DNA of 64,000 bases from Pollenia angustigena (GCA_930367215.1 OV884057.1:247034830-247098829); one strand, 5' to 3'. Positions 21,701-36,700 are shown, counted from the first letter of the stretch. The notes: generated by a model from the sequence alone, not told the origin. Program-made: numbers and translations.

Positions 21701-24700
21701 TTTCCATTAACAAATTTTTTAACCCATTAAAAGGGTCGTGAAATATTAAGAGCACATCTTCATATTTCATCTAATTTTCTACATGTTTTAATTAAATACT
21801 ACCAAAAGTTACAACCTTCAGGATGATAACGAGCTCCCGCCAGATCATTAGTGTCCCAAATCTAATAGTGGGTCATTTCCTAAGTTGCTGTATTAATTTT
21901 AAAATATTTTAAATATGCAACTTTCTAAAGGCTTACGATACTGTGCAATAATATATTGACACAAAACTCTCTGGATTATTTGCACAAAGTCTTTTCTTCG
22001 TAGTCATTTTGTTATTGATGACATTAAAACTAAACTACATATTTTGATTGTTAATTCATTTTTATACCCTTAACCACAGGTTGTGAAAAGGGTATATATA
22101 AGTTTGTCATTCCGTTTGTAATTTCTATAATATTGATGGTAGACCCTACAAAGTTGATTTAACTGTCTGTCCGTTGAAATGGGTTTTCCGAAGACCCCAT
22201 ATATGATGGGGGCCAGGTTATTATACATTTATGTCACATAGGGTCCGGAATTATTTGCTATTGAAATTCGGCAAGATCGGTCCACAAATGGCGGAGATAA
22301 AAGTAAAAAACCACGACTGCCTCAAATTGTTTCCTTTAAAGGTCCAATTAGACGTGACATTACCTTACCAACACTGTATTACCAAAACGACATAAACATA
22401 CCATACAAACTAATTCAATTTTGGTTTCTACGGTCAAACTGTGGCTATGGTAATACAGTGTTGGTAATGTGGTTTTTTTATACCCTTCACTACAAGTGGT
22501 GGATTTTATTTGTAATGTGTTTAATTTTACGCATACGCATACACATACACATTAATGCAAGTATGTGATATGAAGCTCAAATAAATAAACAAACTCATAG
22601 ACTCAATATTTTTTAATTAAACACTTCTTTAGTAAAAGCATTCGTAGCCGAGTTGATAAGTTCTCTCCTGAGACTGATGATATTGCCAATTCGAATCCCA
22701 AAAAGAATTTTTTTCATATTTTTTATTTAATTTTTTTATGTTCTAAAAAACGATTTTTAGATTATAAAACGAATTTCAAACATCAACTTTGGCAAAAGAG
22801 GAAACGGACTTAGGAACATATTGGTATTTCCACAGAAATGTCTACTTTTTGTCACGTAACGTCACCAACCATTTTTAATTGTTTCTCAAAGAATAATGAA
22901 AATATTATTTACTTTTTCGCATTTGGGTGTAGAGCGCAACTAGGTTTTCATTTAGTGAAAGAGAGGAAAAATTTGAAGAACGTGGTTCTAAAATACAAGA
23001 ATAATTGCTAGGTGACGTGACGTGACAAAAAGAGAGCTTTTCTGTGGAAGTGCCCATATATACATTTTTTGTTTTTTTATATTCTTCGGCATGACGAAAT
23101 GAAAAGTTGGCGTTGCTCAATTAATATTTATTTATACTTATCTAAAGAACGTTATTTATGTACATAACTTTTTGTTCTTATCTCATCATGGTGAAGGGTA
23201 TATAAGATTCGGCATAGCCGAATATAGCGCTCTTACTTGTTTTTAATTAGTGCACAAAATCTCAAAAACAAGAGGTGGTAGGCAAAAACTTCAAATTTCA
23301 ATTTATAAAGCTTTCTTGCAATCGTCCCGACTACGTCACATACGTATGAATACTTAGAAATGGAGAAGAAAGCTTTATAAATTTAAATTCGATTCTTTGA
23401 ACACATTGGAAAAATAAAAATGGTTAATATAAAGTAAATTATACATACGTCGAATCCCCAGAATCCCGTCAAATTATCGAGCCACTGCCCGCGCATCACC
23501 AAATTCGCTTATGAACCTACTGCCCAGCCACCTTAGCCCCCTATTATGTATCCTAGGACAGTACACAGAATGTGTACGACGAACCACATCTCATTACCAC
23601 CGTCATCCTGCGCATCTTGCAGTGATAATACCTTTCATGGTTCTAACGCAAACCTTGCTCTAGATAATATTCGAAACAAATAACTCTTATATACATTGTA
23701 CCTTCATAACATAATTTTGTTGTGGTGGGCTCTTTACTGCCCATGCACCGCAAGTGGCGACACTTGGAAATTTAATTCCAAATACTATGGGTATTATATG
23801 GTAGGGCTTGACCGACTATACTTTTATAATTGTTCTTTGTATGCGAATATTATTAACTCCTAACGTAAATAAAATTGTACTCGAAATTTGTTTCTTTTCC
23901 CTAAAAAATTTATAGGAAGAATAAAATTTCAAAAAGACTGCTAATTTTTATTCATGATAGGCTTGATTTTTGTTTTTTTTTCTATTGCTTATTTTTTTTA
24001 ACAATTTTTAGAGCATGTTTTCAAGTTTTTGCTGCATATGTCCTAGGGGAAAGGGAACTAGCACAGTGCTAGCAAGACAGTTATAAAGTTGTAGGGTACC
24101 GGTTCGAGTTCTAACGCTTTATATCAAGGGGACTTGCCACTTTAACATGACGATGCCCTAGACATCGACACTTTGTAACTGGTCACTGAAATAACCTTAA
24201 TTTCGGTTAAAATAATGCCTGTCTTAGATATTGTCCCGAGTGAACCTCTGCAGTAATTTTCCTTTTCTTTCCTCTGGAATAACAACACTTTAAACACTTT
24301 ATCACTGGTACAGTGATATGCGGTCCATTTTATTACAATACTAGCTTAACCCGTTGCGCTTCGCTACAATGCTTTAGCCAACTTTGAAGACTCTCCCTTT
24401 AATAGTTCTTCAGTTTGAACAAAGTTTGATCATTCTCACTACAACAGTTCTTAAGATATGCGATATTAAACATTGGCGTCCTATGGTGGGTACCACTTCC
24501 CCCGCTGCTATTTTGTTTAAATTTTGGGGCTCAGAAGATCATACTACCAAAGGTCCAACAAAATGCGTGCAGTGGCTCTTATTAATATTTCTATCTATGA
24601 GGGATACTGCTCCTCCCCTATCTACCCCGCCTATTTTTATATTGAAATTTATAGTTTACCCTAATAGTAGCTCTTACGACGTTTGAAGACTTTCTCTTTA

Positions 24701-27700
24701 ATAGTTCTTCAGTTGAGCGATATTTAATATATGCATACTATGGGAGGTGTTTCCCCCATGCGCCTACCCGCTTTATTATTATTTTCAAAAGTGTAGTATA
24801 CCATAAGAGTGACTTCCACAAAGTTTGAACATTCTCTCACTACAACAGTTCTTAAGATATGTGATATTAAACATTGGCGTCCTATGGTGGGTATCACTTC
24901 CCCCGCTTTTTTTTTGTTTCAACTTTGGGGCTCAGGAGATCCTGCTACTAAAAGTTCAACAAAATGCGTTCAGTGGCTCTTGTTAATATTTCTATCTATG
25001 AGGGGCACTGCTCCTCCCCTGTCTCTCCCGCCCATTTTTATATTGAAATTTATAGTTTACTATAATAGTAGTTTTAACCACGTTTTAAGACTCTCCCTTT
25101 AAAAGTTCTTCAGTTGAGCGATATTTAATTTATGCATCCTCTGGGAGGTATTTCCCCCCTGCGCCTACCCGCTTTATTTTTATTTTCAAAAGTGTAGTAT
25201 ACCATAAGAGTGACTTCTAGAAAGTTTGAACATTCTCACTATTACAGTTCTTAAGATATGCGATGTAAAACATTGGCGTCCTATGGGGGATTCCAATACC
25301 CCCGCTGCTATTTTATTTCAATTTCGGGGCTCAGAAGATCCTACTACAAAAAGTTCAGCAACATGCGTCCAGCGGCTCTTAAGATATGCGATAATTAATA
25401 TTGGCATCCTATGGGGGGTACCAATTCCCCTGCCCTATCGAAAAAATAAGTAGCCTATTTTATTTTTAGGGCACACGTGATGTTACTGTAAAAATTTCAG
25501 GAAAATCGGTTCAGTAGTTTCTGAGTCTATAAGGCGACAAACAAACAAACATACAAACATTTTTCATTTTTATATATATAGATTCTGTTCACTAGTCATG
25601 GGATTAGTGCTTTAAGAACAATTATACAAATATTCCGCAGGGTATGTAATGTGCATAAAACACTTTATTAACGCATATTTCCGGTTTCCCTGCTTATAAC
25701 CAACTTTCAATTTGGCACACTGTCATGAATTAATGTCATGATAAGTGCCATATTACCGGGAAAATTGAAATAACAACGTTTTGCATTTAAGGCAAAAGAA
25801 ATTATAATGAACGATTTAGAAGGAACAAACTCAAGAAACAATAAATTTATTAAATGAACAAACGTAGTTTTGGCGTTAATTCAATTTAAAAATTTACGAA
25901 AAATGTTTGGTAATTTTTTAAGGAATTTGCTTAAACTTTCTCTTTTAATTATATATAAATAGTTCACTCTTTTCAAATTATAGAGAATTAGTTTAATTTA
26001 TATTGGAGTTTCATTTTGCAATTTATTACTTAAATTTTGTAATTATTTTTTTTTTTTTTGTTAAATTAACAAATAAAAAGTAGCATATATTCTTAAATCT
26101 TTTTCAAGGTCATTGAAAGGTTATTAGTTTAGAAAACTAAAAAAATACCGAACAAACAGAGAGACAGACAACAACCCAAAAATAAATAAATGAACAATTT
26201 TCTTCGCCTTTTTCGTTTTTTGTGTTTTGTTACACTCAGAGAACTTTTGTTTTCGATTTAGGCAGACGGACCGACAGACAAATAGTTTTTTTTTCTTTAT
26301 AATAGGAAATTAACAGTGAAAAACGCACATGGGGGAAGGAACAATTGGTTGACATTAAATAATTATTATTTATGTATTAAAAAGGGAGTAAATAGATAAA
26401 AAAATTTCATTTATATGGTTAATATACTTTTAAATATGTGTGTGTCCACGTTATTATGTATAAATTTTGAATATCATAACAATTTGTTGTTAACGCTGGT
26501 TCTCCACGTAGCTATTTTTTTTTTTTTTTTGGTAAGCACAAGTAAAAACGTGGGCAGAACAATGGCGCAATAATTGGTGAGCACATGAAATTGCTTCGCC
26601 ACAACGAAACGTACAGAGAAATTAAATGTCAGATAAATGACAACTGATTGCACTGCACATTGCTAGCCCCGGGTCTCCACAAAGCAATATTTATTGCGGC
26701 AAACGTCAAATTTGATTGCTCAATTAAATTTGCGACGTATGGCGACATATTGCCATGATTGTCAATCCATTGTGCAATAATTGCTTGAGCAATTATTGCT
26801 TAGCAATCTGCTGTAAAATCAGTTGTCATTTATTTAACATTTCATTTCTCTGTACGTTTGTTTATGGTAATACAATTTCACGTGTTCTCCAGCAATATAA
26901 TCAGCAATTATTGCGCCATTGTTCTGCCGACGTTTTTGCTTGTGCTTAGCAACAAAAATTGCTACGTGGAGACCCAGTGTAAGCAATCAGAAGAGCAAAC
27001 ATTGCGTCATGCATTGCCACTCATGGATATATACGGTCCACACGTCGCAAATTTTATGGATCAATCAAATTTGACGTTTGCTGCAATAAATATTGCTACG
27101 TGGAGACCCAGGGTAAGCTTTATTGAGCAATTCTTTAAAAAAAATAACCTACATACACTGGCGAGCAATACTGGCTACTTGATAAGATTTCAAAGTGAAG
27201 TAAAACACATTAAGTATAATTAAACCTATTCGGAAATTTATTTATACCACAAAAGAGAGTATTAGCATAAGAAACCAAAAAGAAATTCAGGAATATTAAC
27301 AGATAATATTAAGATAAATGCAATTAAAATCCAAAGCTTAAATTTTGCGCGTTTAGGGAAACTTTTATTTTTGATAACTTTTTTAGTACTTTGTCCAAAT
27401 CTCTTTTGCTTTGATGCTTCGGAAAATTTCACCAACTGTGTTTGAACCGTCACCCAAACTTAATTTAGGTCCATTATTACAACTTGCCTTTAGTTAAAGG
27501 TAGAATTTTATCGGAAGTAGCAAAATTACACAAAGCAATGTGCGAAAAATCGCCAACGTAAAAATATGGCCCAAAAAAAATGGAAATTATATCCAAAAAT
27601 GGTGGAAAAAAGACCAAAAAAATAATGAAGAATTATTATATTCGAATTTTTATTTAATAATTCTTACAAAGTAGTTTTAATCATACATAATTGTTTGGGT

Positions 27701-30700
27701 TGGTGTCATATGCCCGAATCTAAAAATCCCGAATTCAAAATCGCGAATTCGAAAATCCAGAATTTTTAAATTCTCTGCGTTGCCGCCATTCAGCCAAGCG
27801 CAAGGCTTTTCTCCTCTATGGTATAAAAAAACACTTACTGCCTGTTTGTAGAACGCGAGCACAGAAGTGGCTCGCTTAACTTACATTTAAAACAAAAACA
27901 AATTTTGAAAAAAATCATCCAAAAATATGGGTTTTTTCTTGCAAAATCACCCATATTTGTATGAAAAAGTTTTTGGCGATTTTCCAAAAATTGCTTTGGA
28001 CGATTTCACTTTTAGTCCTTTTGCCTTAAGTGTAATTAACACAAAAACGTAAATTTATTTTTAAGATTTGCAATTAGAAACTTAGCGACATTGTATGGTA
28101 TGAGTCAATAACAACCTGAAAGCTACAGGATTTTGTCTACTATACGTCTCCATCAACGAATGAAGCATAAGATAACATAAAATTTCACTCCATAGAACAA
28201 ATCAAAATTAATTTCAATTAAAAAATTTGTAATATTAAATAAAAAAATTAAATAAATTTGCACTAAATTAAATTCAAATCTGTCAACTAAGCGCTTACTT
28301 AATTCACTTGATTAAACGTTTAATTCACTTGATTCACTAGCTTAACCCGGTGCGCTTCGCTACACTGCTTTAACCACTTCTTCAGTTGAGAGACATTAAA
28401 TATATGCATCCTATGGGAGGTATTTCCCCCCTGCGCCTACCCGCTTTATTTTTATTTTCAAAAGTGTAGTAAACGATAAGAGTGACATCTACAAAGTTTA
28501 AACATTCTTACTATAACAGTTCTTAAGATATGCGATATTAAAAATTGGCGTCCTTTGGGGGGTAATACTTCCCCCGCTGCTATTTAATTTTAATTTTGGG
28601 GCTCAGAAGATCCTACTACCAAGAGTTCAACCAAATGCGTGCAGTAACTTATTATTATATTTCTATCTATGAGGGGTACTGCTCCTCCTCTGTCAACCCC
28701 GCCCATTTTTATATTGAAATTTATAATTTACCATAATAGTAGTTTTAACCACGTATGAAGACATTCCCTTTAATAGTTCTTAAGTTGAGCGATATTTAAT
28801 ATATGCATCCTATGGGAGGTATTCCCCCCCGGCGTCTGCCCGCTTTATTTTTATTTTCAATAGTGTAGTATACCATAAGAGTGACTTCTAGAAAGTTTGA
28901 CCATTCTCACTATAACAGTTCTAAAGATAAGCGATATTAAACATTGGCGTCCTATGGGGGAACCACTTCCCCGCTGCTATTTTATTTAAATTTTGGGGCA
29001 GAGAAGATCCTACTACGAAAAGTTCAACAAAATGCGTGCAGCGGCTCTTATTAATATTTTTATCTATGAGGGGTACTGCTCCTTCTCTGTCAACCCCGCC
29101 AATTTTTTTATTGAAATGTATAGTTTACTATAATAGTAGCTTTAACTACGTTTGAAGACTCTCCCTTTAATAGTTCTTCAGTTGAGCAATATTTAATATA
29201 TGCATCCTATGGGCAGTATTCTCCCCTTGCGCCTGCCCGCTTTATTTTTATTTTCAATAGTGTAGTATACCAGCAGAGTGACTTCTACAAAGTTTGAAAA
29301 TTCTCACTATAACAGTTCTTAAGATATGCGATATTAAACATTGGCGTCCTATGGGGGAACCACTTCCCCGCTGCTATTTTATTTAAATTTTGGGGCTCAG
29401 AAGATCCTACTTCCAAAAGTTTAAAAAAAATGCGTGCAGCGGCTCTTAAGATATGCGATATTTAATATTGGCATCCAATGGGGGGTACCAATTCCCCTGC
29501 CCCTATCGAAAAATAAGTAGCCTATTTTATTTTTAGGGCTCACGTGATGCAACTGTAAAAATTTCAGGAAAATCGGTTCAGTAGTTTAGGAGTCTATAAG
29601 CCAACAAACAAAAAACATACAAACATTTTTCATTTTAAAACCTTTTCTTTAGCTTCACTTTGGAAAATCAAATCTTGTAACGTTAATTTAACCGCCTTTT
29701 ACTCAATGCAAATGGCTGAAACTTTGCAGGCACATATATTCCCGATGACAATACACGAATACATTGGCGTAGCCAGGATAAAATCTAGGGGGGGGGGGGG
29801 GGGGCAAAATGTTTAAAACTTTTTCTTAAGCTTCACTTCGGAAAATCAAATCTTGTAACGTTAATTTAACCGCCTTATACACAATGCAAATGGATGAAAC
29901 TTTGCAAGCATACATATTCCCGATGACAATACACGAATATATGTGCGTAGCCAGGATAAAATCAAGGGGGGTGCAACATTTTTTTTAAATGTTCTTTTTT
30001 AAGAAAAGCGTTTCTTAATAAATTTTTTTTTTTAAATGTTCTTATTATTATATATGTATATAGATTTATGTTTTGATTGGTAAAAAATGTTTGATCATTT
30101 TTAAAATTAAAATTGATTTCAATTAAAAAATGTGTGATATTAATTAATCCACAGAACAAATTGAAATTGATTTCAATTAAAAAATTTGTAATATTAAATA
30201 AAAAATTAATTAAATTTTCACTAAATTAAATTTAAATTTGTCAATTAAGCGCTTAACTCACTTGATTAAACGTTTAATTCACTTGATTAAATTTTTAATT
30301 AAAACTGATTTTATATTTGATTAATGCTTTGATTGGTGAGCAATTTTGGATCATTTTTTCTGTGTCGATGCTATAACTTTGGACATTAAGCATCTGTCGT
30401 TCGCCACCGGGCTGTTTTCATTGCATTTGTTACGGGAGATCCATCATGGACTTTAGTATAAGAATAAACTTGTACACAAACAATTTAGTATGTAGAATTG
30501 TATTTAATAAAAAAAACGAAAAACTTTAATAGTAGAAATTTTACATTTTGGTATAAAACTTCTCAAAAGTACTATTCAAGTTCAATTTTTCATATTTTCT
30601 TAAAGGTACTATAATGGCCTGTCATAAGCCATAAACATTTGTTTATTTGGGAAAATCAATGCCATTTTGTACCTTGGTTGTATTACCCTGGTATGCGAAC

Positions 30701-33700
30701 GTGTTAATTGGTTGACGTTTGTTTTAAGTAGAGTTATTGGCCCTTATTCATATAAAAAAATAAAGTCGACTTTAAGTTAAAACCGGCTTTAAATAATGTC
30801 AATAACATGGTTTTAAAGTCGACTTTAGAAAAAGTCAACTTTATTTTTGACTATGAATATGGGCCATTATCTCTGCAAAATATTAAAATTTGTTTTTTTC
30901 TTTTCTGAAGGGGTTAATTTAATCAAATTCCATAACTCATATCAAGAATTTGATTTCCTTGCATAAATATTGAAAAAAATACAACATGCTAGAATCAGGA
31001 AACAAAAAAATATTTCTTATACAAAAGGTCATGCTGTACTTCTAAGCGCCGCTTTGACGTCTCAAATTGCAGCTTGCAAACCACAACAAGTCGGTATTTG
31101 TAGTCAAGTAATAAATTCCAAGTGTACTACATAAATTTATTTATAATAACAAATACTCTTATCAACAACCTGAATGTATGTCTAGGATTCTCTAAATAAC
31201 AATAATAAAAAATAAGAATAAATACAGCTAATTAACACAATTAGAAGAACTTAACTCTTACATGTGTACATAAGCACTTACTTACTTACTTACACACTTT
31301 GGAGATAATTTTCAAACGACCTTTTGTTTTTGAGTTATATAATAGATTGTCGTCCGTCGGAATTATTATTGAACATAAGTATTTATGTGCCCTCTATTTG
31401 CGACAATTTTGCACTAAATATAACTAACAATCAGTTTCAAACAAACCATAAACAAAATAATAAAAAAATTACACTAACACATCATTTGCGATTATTATTC
31501 AAAATAATTTTTAACATATGGAGGGCACGTTCTCACCTAGTGTCGATATTAACACATAATCGATTTTCTTATCAACTGTAAATTATAATTGAAACAAATA
31601 TGAGTATTGCAAATAAATTATAATAAATTCATGCAAATTTAAAGTCAAGCCGAATGAATATATTACAAAAATATCATTATGAAGTTAAAATTAGAATAAA
31701 ACCGATAACATTTTGTCATGATTCATTTTCATTGATTCAAATAAAACTTGACCTACCCCGGAGTTCACAGGGAATTAATTATGCCCAACCATGTACCATA
31801 CAGTTCAGTAACGTTATAGTTGTAAAGTAGAGAACCAGCAAGAACATTTATACCAGATGGGCTTTATACATACATAAATGTCACTTGGTGAATATTTTTT
31901 GTCTATCATTGCCCTTAAGTACAAAAAAAAAAAAAAAAAAAAAGTTAGACAGACGGACATGGCTTAATCGACTTAGAATTACTCAAGGACCCAAAATATA
32001 TATACTTTATGGGGTCTGAGATGAATAATTAAAAAAAATTTTACACGGAATGACAAACTTAATATACCCTCTTGACAACTAATTGTGGTGGAGGGTATAC
32101 AAATTACAAATAGGTTACATTTCTATCATTTGAGTGCTTGCATAATCTACAAAGAGTTTGCCTGGGCGCTGAAGGTATAAAACCTCCAGTTAGCAGTAGC
32201 ACACATTACTTTTTGTTAGAACTTCCAAAAATCAGTTATTAAACCAACGTCTTAAAACCACAGCGTGCTTGTGATCCCCAAAAGGCCCTTACCAAAAACT
32301 ATTTTAGATGGATTAGATGATCGGTAGACGCGCTAAGTGCCGGTTCACACACGTAAAGTTTAACTCGTCAAGTCTTGAGTTTTTAGGAGAGAGAGGAAAA
32401 GATATGGCATCCTCTTTTCCCTTCTCTCCTAAAAGCTCAAGACTTGGCGAGTCAAACTTGACGTGTGTGAACCGGCACTAACAGACCTGGTCTCCTTTTT
32501 AATGAACTCTGTCGCAGCTGAAAAGAATTTGGAACCGAAGAGAATATGTGACTGCCCAGCTATAAATAAGTTACTTGGTATTCAGCTCCTACATGATCTT
32601 TAACGGCCATTATCATATATATTATTTCTAAAGCACTTTTTTTGTCGGTTGCAAATATCTCCCATACCACCGCATCAAATTTAATGAATGATATCTCATT
32701 TTAAAGCTTATTTCTTACACTAATGACGAAAAATAATTCGAAATTAAAAAATTAATATTTTCATTAATAAAAACCATGATACAAATACAGAAGGTAGTTC
32801 CACTCTCTCTTTTTATCGCCATATTAACGTTCTGACGTTTATGGAAATTAACAAAATTAGTGCTACCATATTTCATAATTAATCCAGTTTTCCTGTTTTT
32901 TTTTATTTATTTTTTGAATAAAAAAAAACTAAAAAACAAATCTGTATTTTAATAAGATAAAAAAACTGCAGCTTCAAGAAATATGGAATTATAAATATCA
33001 GCCACCGATAAATTTATTTAAAAATATTGTGAAGCTCGAAATTTCGCAAGAGCAGATACATACCTATTTACATATGTATGTATGTACAGAAATATGTACG
33101 TTTTGATGCGAAAAAGTTTGTGCAAATGTGTGTAACAAATACAAATATTGGTTTTAGAGTCTAGGCTCTAAACCAGTTATGTCCAACTCATATGTACAAT
33201 GTGCGAGCTTTCACAAAATAGCTGTAGTGCTTTCACATCGTAGAGAGCACAACTGCCAATCAACTCGCAGTGAAAACAATGGTTGCTGCTTACTTTGCAA
33301 ATAAACAACAACAAATTGTAAGAGCCATTTACCGCAAATGCAAATATCAAAGTATATGTGTTTGGACGTAACTACTCTAGACCCATAATCGCTTTTAAAA
33401 TCGATCTAACGATATCCGTCTGGCTATATGACCATATAAACATTGTACGCAAAATTGTGACGAACAAAGTACACAATTTCGGAGATAATATTAAATTGGT
33501 TATAAACATTTTAACTGACACAAGCCTTTTGAAAATGGTGCAAATCGGTTTATAATTTCAATATAAATCATCCTACCAAAGTTTTTTCAAAGTGGTGCTT
33601 ATTTGATAAAAGGTTTTACTAAACACCACTCCTAAAAATACAAAGCTTTTAAATTTATTGCTTCCATATTAATGAATTGGTATATATAATGATAGTGATA

Positions 33701-36700
33701 AGCAATTTGGATATGAGAACTTTCGTATTTAAATTTCTAACAAAACATTGAAAGACCAAAAGAAATTGGTTTGCACTGTCAAAGTCAGCAGCATTTTTCC
33801 GCCACGTGTAGAGAATTCGCCTTGGTATTATATGGCCAAGTATACATTCTTACTTGTTTAAAATTTATTTAGTAATAATTAAACACAATTAAACTTAAAT
33901 CTTAATAAAATATGGATAATTTTTAATACAAATAACACATTTTAACTAATAATTTCCAAAAAGAAATTTGTTGTATTTTTTTATATGTGGCAACGCTTTT
34001 TTAATGTTTCCAAAAAAATTTACTTCAAATAATTCCGATAAACTTCAAAAAAATATTGTGAGAGAGAAGTGGAACTACCTTGTATATTTGTATCATGATA
34101 AAAACTATATTTTATATAGAACTATTCGCACGGGCAAAAAGTTAACGATGATCATGTCATTACCTCTAACATTGTATTCAAAGAATTATTATAAAAGCAT
34201 TTAAACATATGTATGTATACATATATGGATGATATATATTATGATTTCTAATATTTTTATACTTTTAATAAAATGCATTGAAGTTACTAAAATTTCTATT
34301 AATTATTTTAATTTTATGTTACAAAAATGACAACTAACGGTGCGAAATATTTGCACGGGTCATCTAGTTACAACTTAAAGATAAAGTTCCTGGTACTAAA
34401 CGCAAACAATTGTTATCGTGAACTATAAAGTGACCATTAAGTTTTCTTCATTGTAAAAACTATCCAATAAAATGAAAAATGTAACATTGCAGTACATAAT
34501 TTTGCAACGTTTTTTATTTATTTCTTTAATAAAAAGCAGAAGTAAATTTTTTGTACTTTATATGTGTTTTTTATGGTAAATTGTTTTGATTTCTGTGTCA
34601 ATTTTTTTTTTCTTTATGAAAAAGTTTGAATAATTTATCATTAACAAGATTTATGTATGACGTGCTAAGTTCCCAATTTGTCATATTTAATAAATACACT
34701 GAGATTTTTAGTTGAAGGGAAAGCTTCTATGCGCATTTCACTGGTTGCTTAGGCCAGCACATCAGGAAACCTTTTCCAAAGATTTTACAAAATATACAAA
34801 TAAAACCCTAAAGCGAATAAGTCTTACTTGTACCAATATCAAAGCTTAAACACCAACAATAAACAGTGAGTTTATCTTTTCTTACATTTAATTTGACATA
34901 AAACTGTCATCGAAGTTAGAATAATATCTTTAGCAGAAAATATGGCATCTTCAAATTCTTAAAGTTAACTTATGAAGTTACCATGAGGATAAACCTGCTG
35001 CTTACTTATCACTTACATTTTAGGTTAATGTTAACTTGTAATTATCAACAAACCATGTATCTGTCGGATAGCATTCTACAAATAACTATTTGTAAGTTGT
35101 AATAATGCCCCTCAGATTAAATTTTACCCAGCATCAAGTCGAACACTCTACTACGCTTAAAAACGTTGTCCTCCTATCGGTAATAGAGGTAAAAAATTAA
35201 AATTTATCTACAACTTTTGATTTCATTCACCAAAGACGACAAATTTTAATTAAACTTAAAATTTTCATAAAACGCCATATTTGTAAAAAAAAATTTGAAG
35301 CATTTTCCAAATTTTAAAAATATTAATTTTTTTTTGCCAAAAAAAAAAAAACATGATTCGAATATGAGGGAGTTTACACGGTTCCAGACATGTCTGTTTT
35401 TGACATTCTCTTTTGAACATGCTTCGAAAAACCTATTGTCTTTTCACAATGTCTTTCCAAACATGTCTGTTTTCCTATATAATAGCTATAGACTAGTCTA
35501 ATATACATATACATACAAATTAAAAACATGGAAATTCATATAAACAAACATGAAAACTCATTTCATGTCTAATGTGTTTGTCAGACATGTCTGAAAAGAC
35601 ACCGTGTAAACTCCCTCTATGACTGCGCATGTAAGAAAAGATTTAACCTTACTTAAAGGTAATTTTATTGGGGAAGGTTTTGTAGTTTATTCAATAAGCT
35701 AAACCGGTTTTAAGTTACGCGAATATTTGATGTGCAACCTCCTTCATTTCCGAAATAACGGTGTATCTCGAAAACAAGAGCTAATTTAAAAGCGGTTAGC
35801 ACCATTCAGGTTAAAACTCTAGATGCCCCGCTTGTTAATTTTTTTTTTTTTTTAACTAGCACAGTATAATTTGAAAATTAATTTTGTATGAAAATTAGCT
35901 GTGGAACCAAAATTTTCTATCGAATGACCCAAAAGCAGTGAAAAATTTTTCACTAGCCCAAAGGGCGTTAAGCACAACTGACACAAAAGAGCACTAATGA
36001 GCTGAACCGAACACAATGAAGTTTGGGGTTTAAAAAAAAAAACTAACGAAATTAAATGTTCTCATCTTTTTGTTGAGTTGGATAAAAACAGTATTATTTT
36101 TTTGTTCGAAAGATGACAAACAGGTAAACGTTATTTTTTTATCATTTATTACACAAACACTATTAGCGTTTGTGTTTTCCACAAATCTAACAAACCGAAC
36201 GCTTAGGAACAATATTTAATGTTTATTTTCGAACACTGCTTTTAAGTCCAGTATTCGTCGTAGGCTTTTTCGCGAAAAATCCCACACTTTTTTGTTTTTA
36301 AGATTTTTTTAAGTTGTTCTAAACTTCAAAGTTTAAAAAAAATTGTTGAGCGCAACTAGCTATGGGATGTTTGATACAGTAATTGAACCTTCTAGTTTAA
36401 GGTCCTACCCTTTAAACTTCTCTTTAAAGTAATTCAAAAACCTATTATTAACGAAGTTGGTTTTACTTTCATTAATTTGTTTTATTTGCATATACATATA
36501 CTAAAGAAAAATCAATGCAAAATTATCAAAAAAAAAAAAAAAAAATAAATATGTCAATGTAGAAAATAATTAAAACTACTATTTTGTACGTGAGCGAGCC
36601 TAAAGTAAATGCAGCGATAACATGGCAACGGATATGCTTCGAATACAAAACGATCTTAAGTACTCAAAAACACTGTCGTGTATCTTACGGTCGTACTTAA

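Larger units (their letters stand above)
22479..23244. repeat. Fly repeat TATACCCTTCAC...GTGAAGGGTATATAAGATTCGGC with nested SINE and MITE
   Basis: Ends with gtgaagggtatataagattc then GGCATAGCCGAATATAGC and an ACTTGTTTTT tail; starts with the inverse tatacccttcac. It contains a tRNA-type SINE (22638-22740) and the second CCACAG MITE (22828-23061). The head and tail hairpins are typical of a dispersed fly repeat; class uncertain. Confidence 0.6.

Noticed and set aside
22645..22699. Functional tRNA gene
   Set aside because: A- and B-box spacing is right, but the acceptor and anticodon stems do not pair well and an A/T-rich tail follows; a tRNA-derived SINE fits better.
24384..25453. Three similar open frames ([14 protein letters not shown]... 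type) suggesting a repeated protein
   Set aside because: They arise from 401-bp tandem DNA units that are equally similar in untranslated parts; copy 2 at 28336 has the frames broken.
32337..32478. microRNA precursor
   Set aside because: The hairpin is too perfect and long and is flanked by a TAA duplication, so a MITE is the better explanation.
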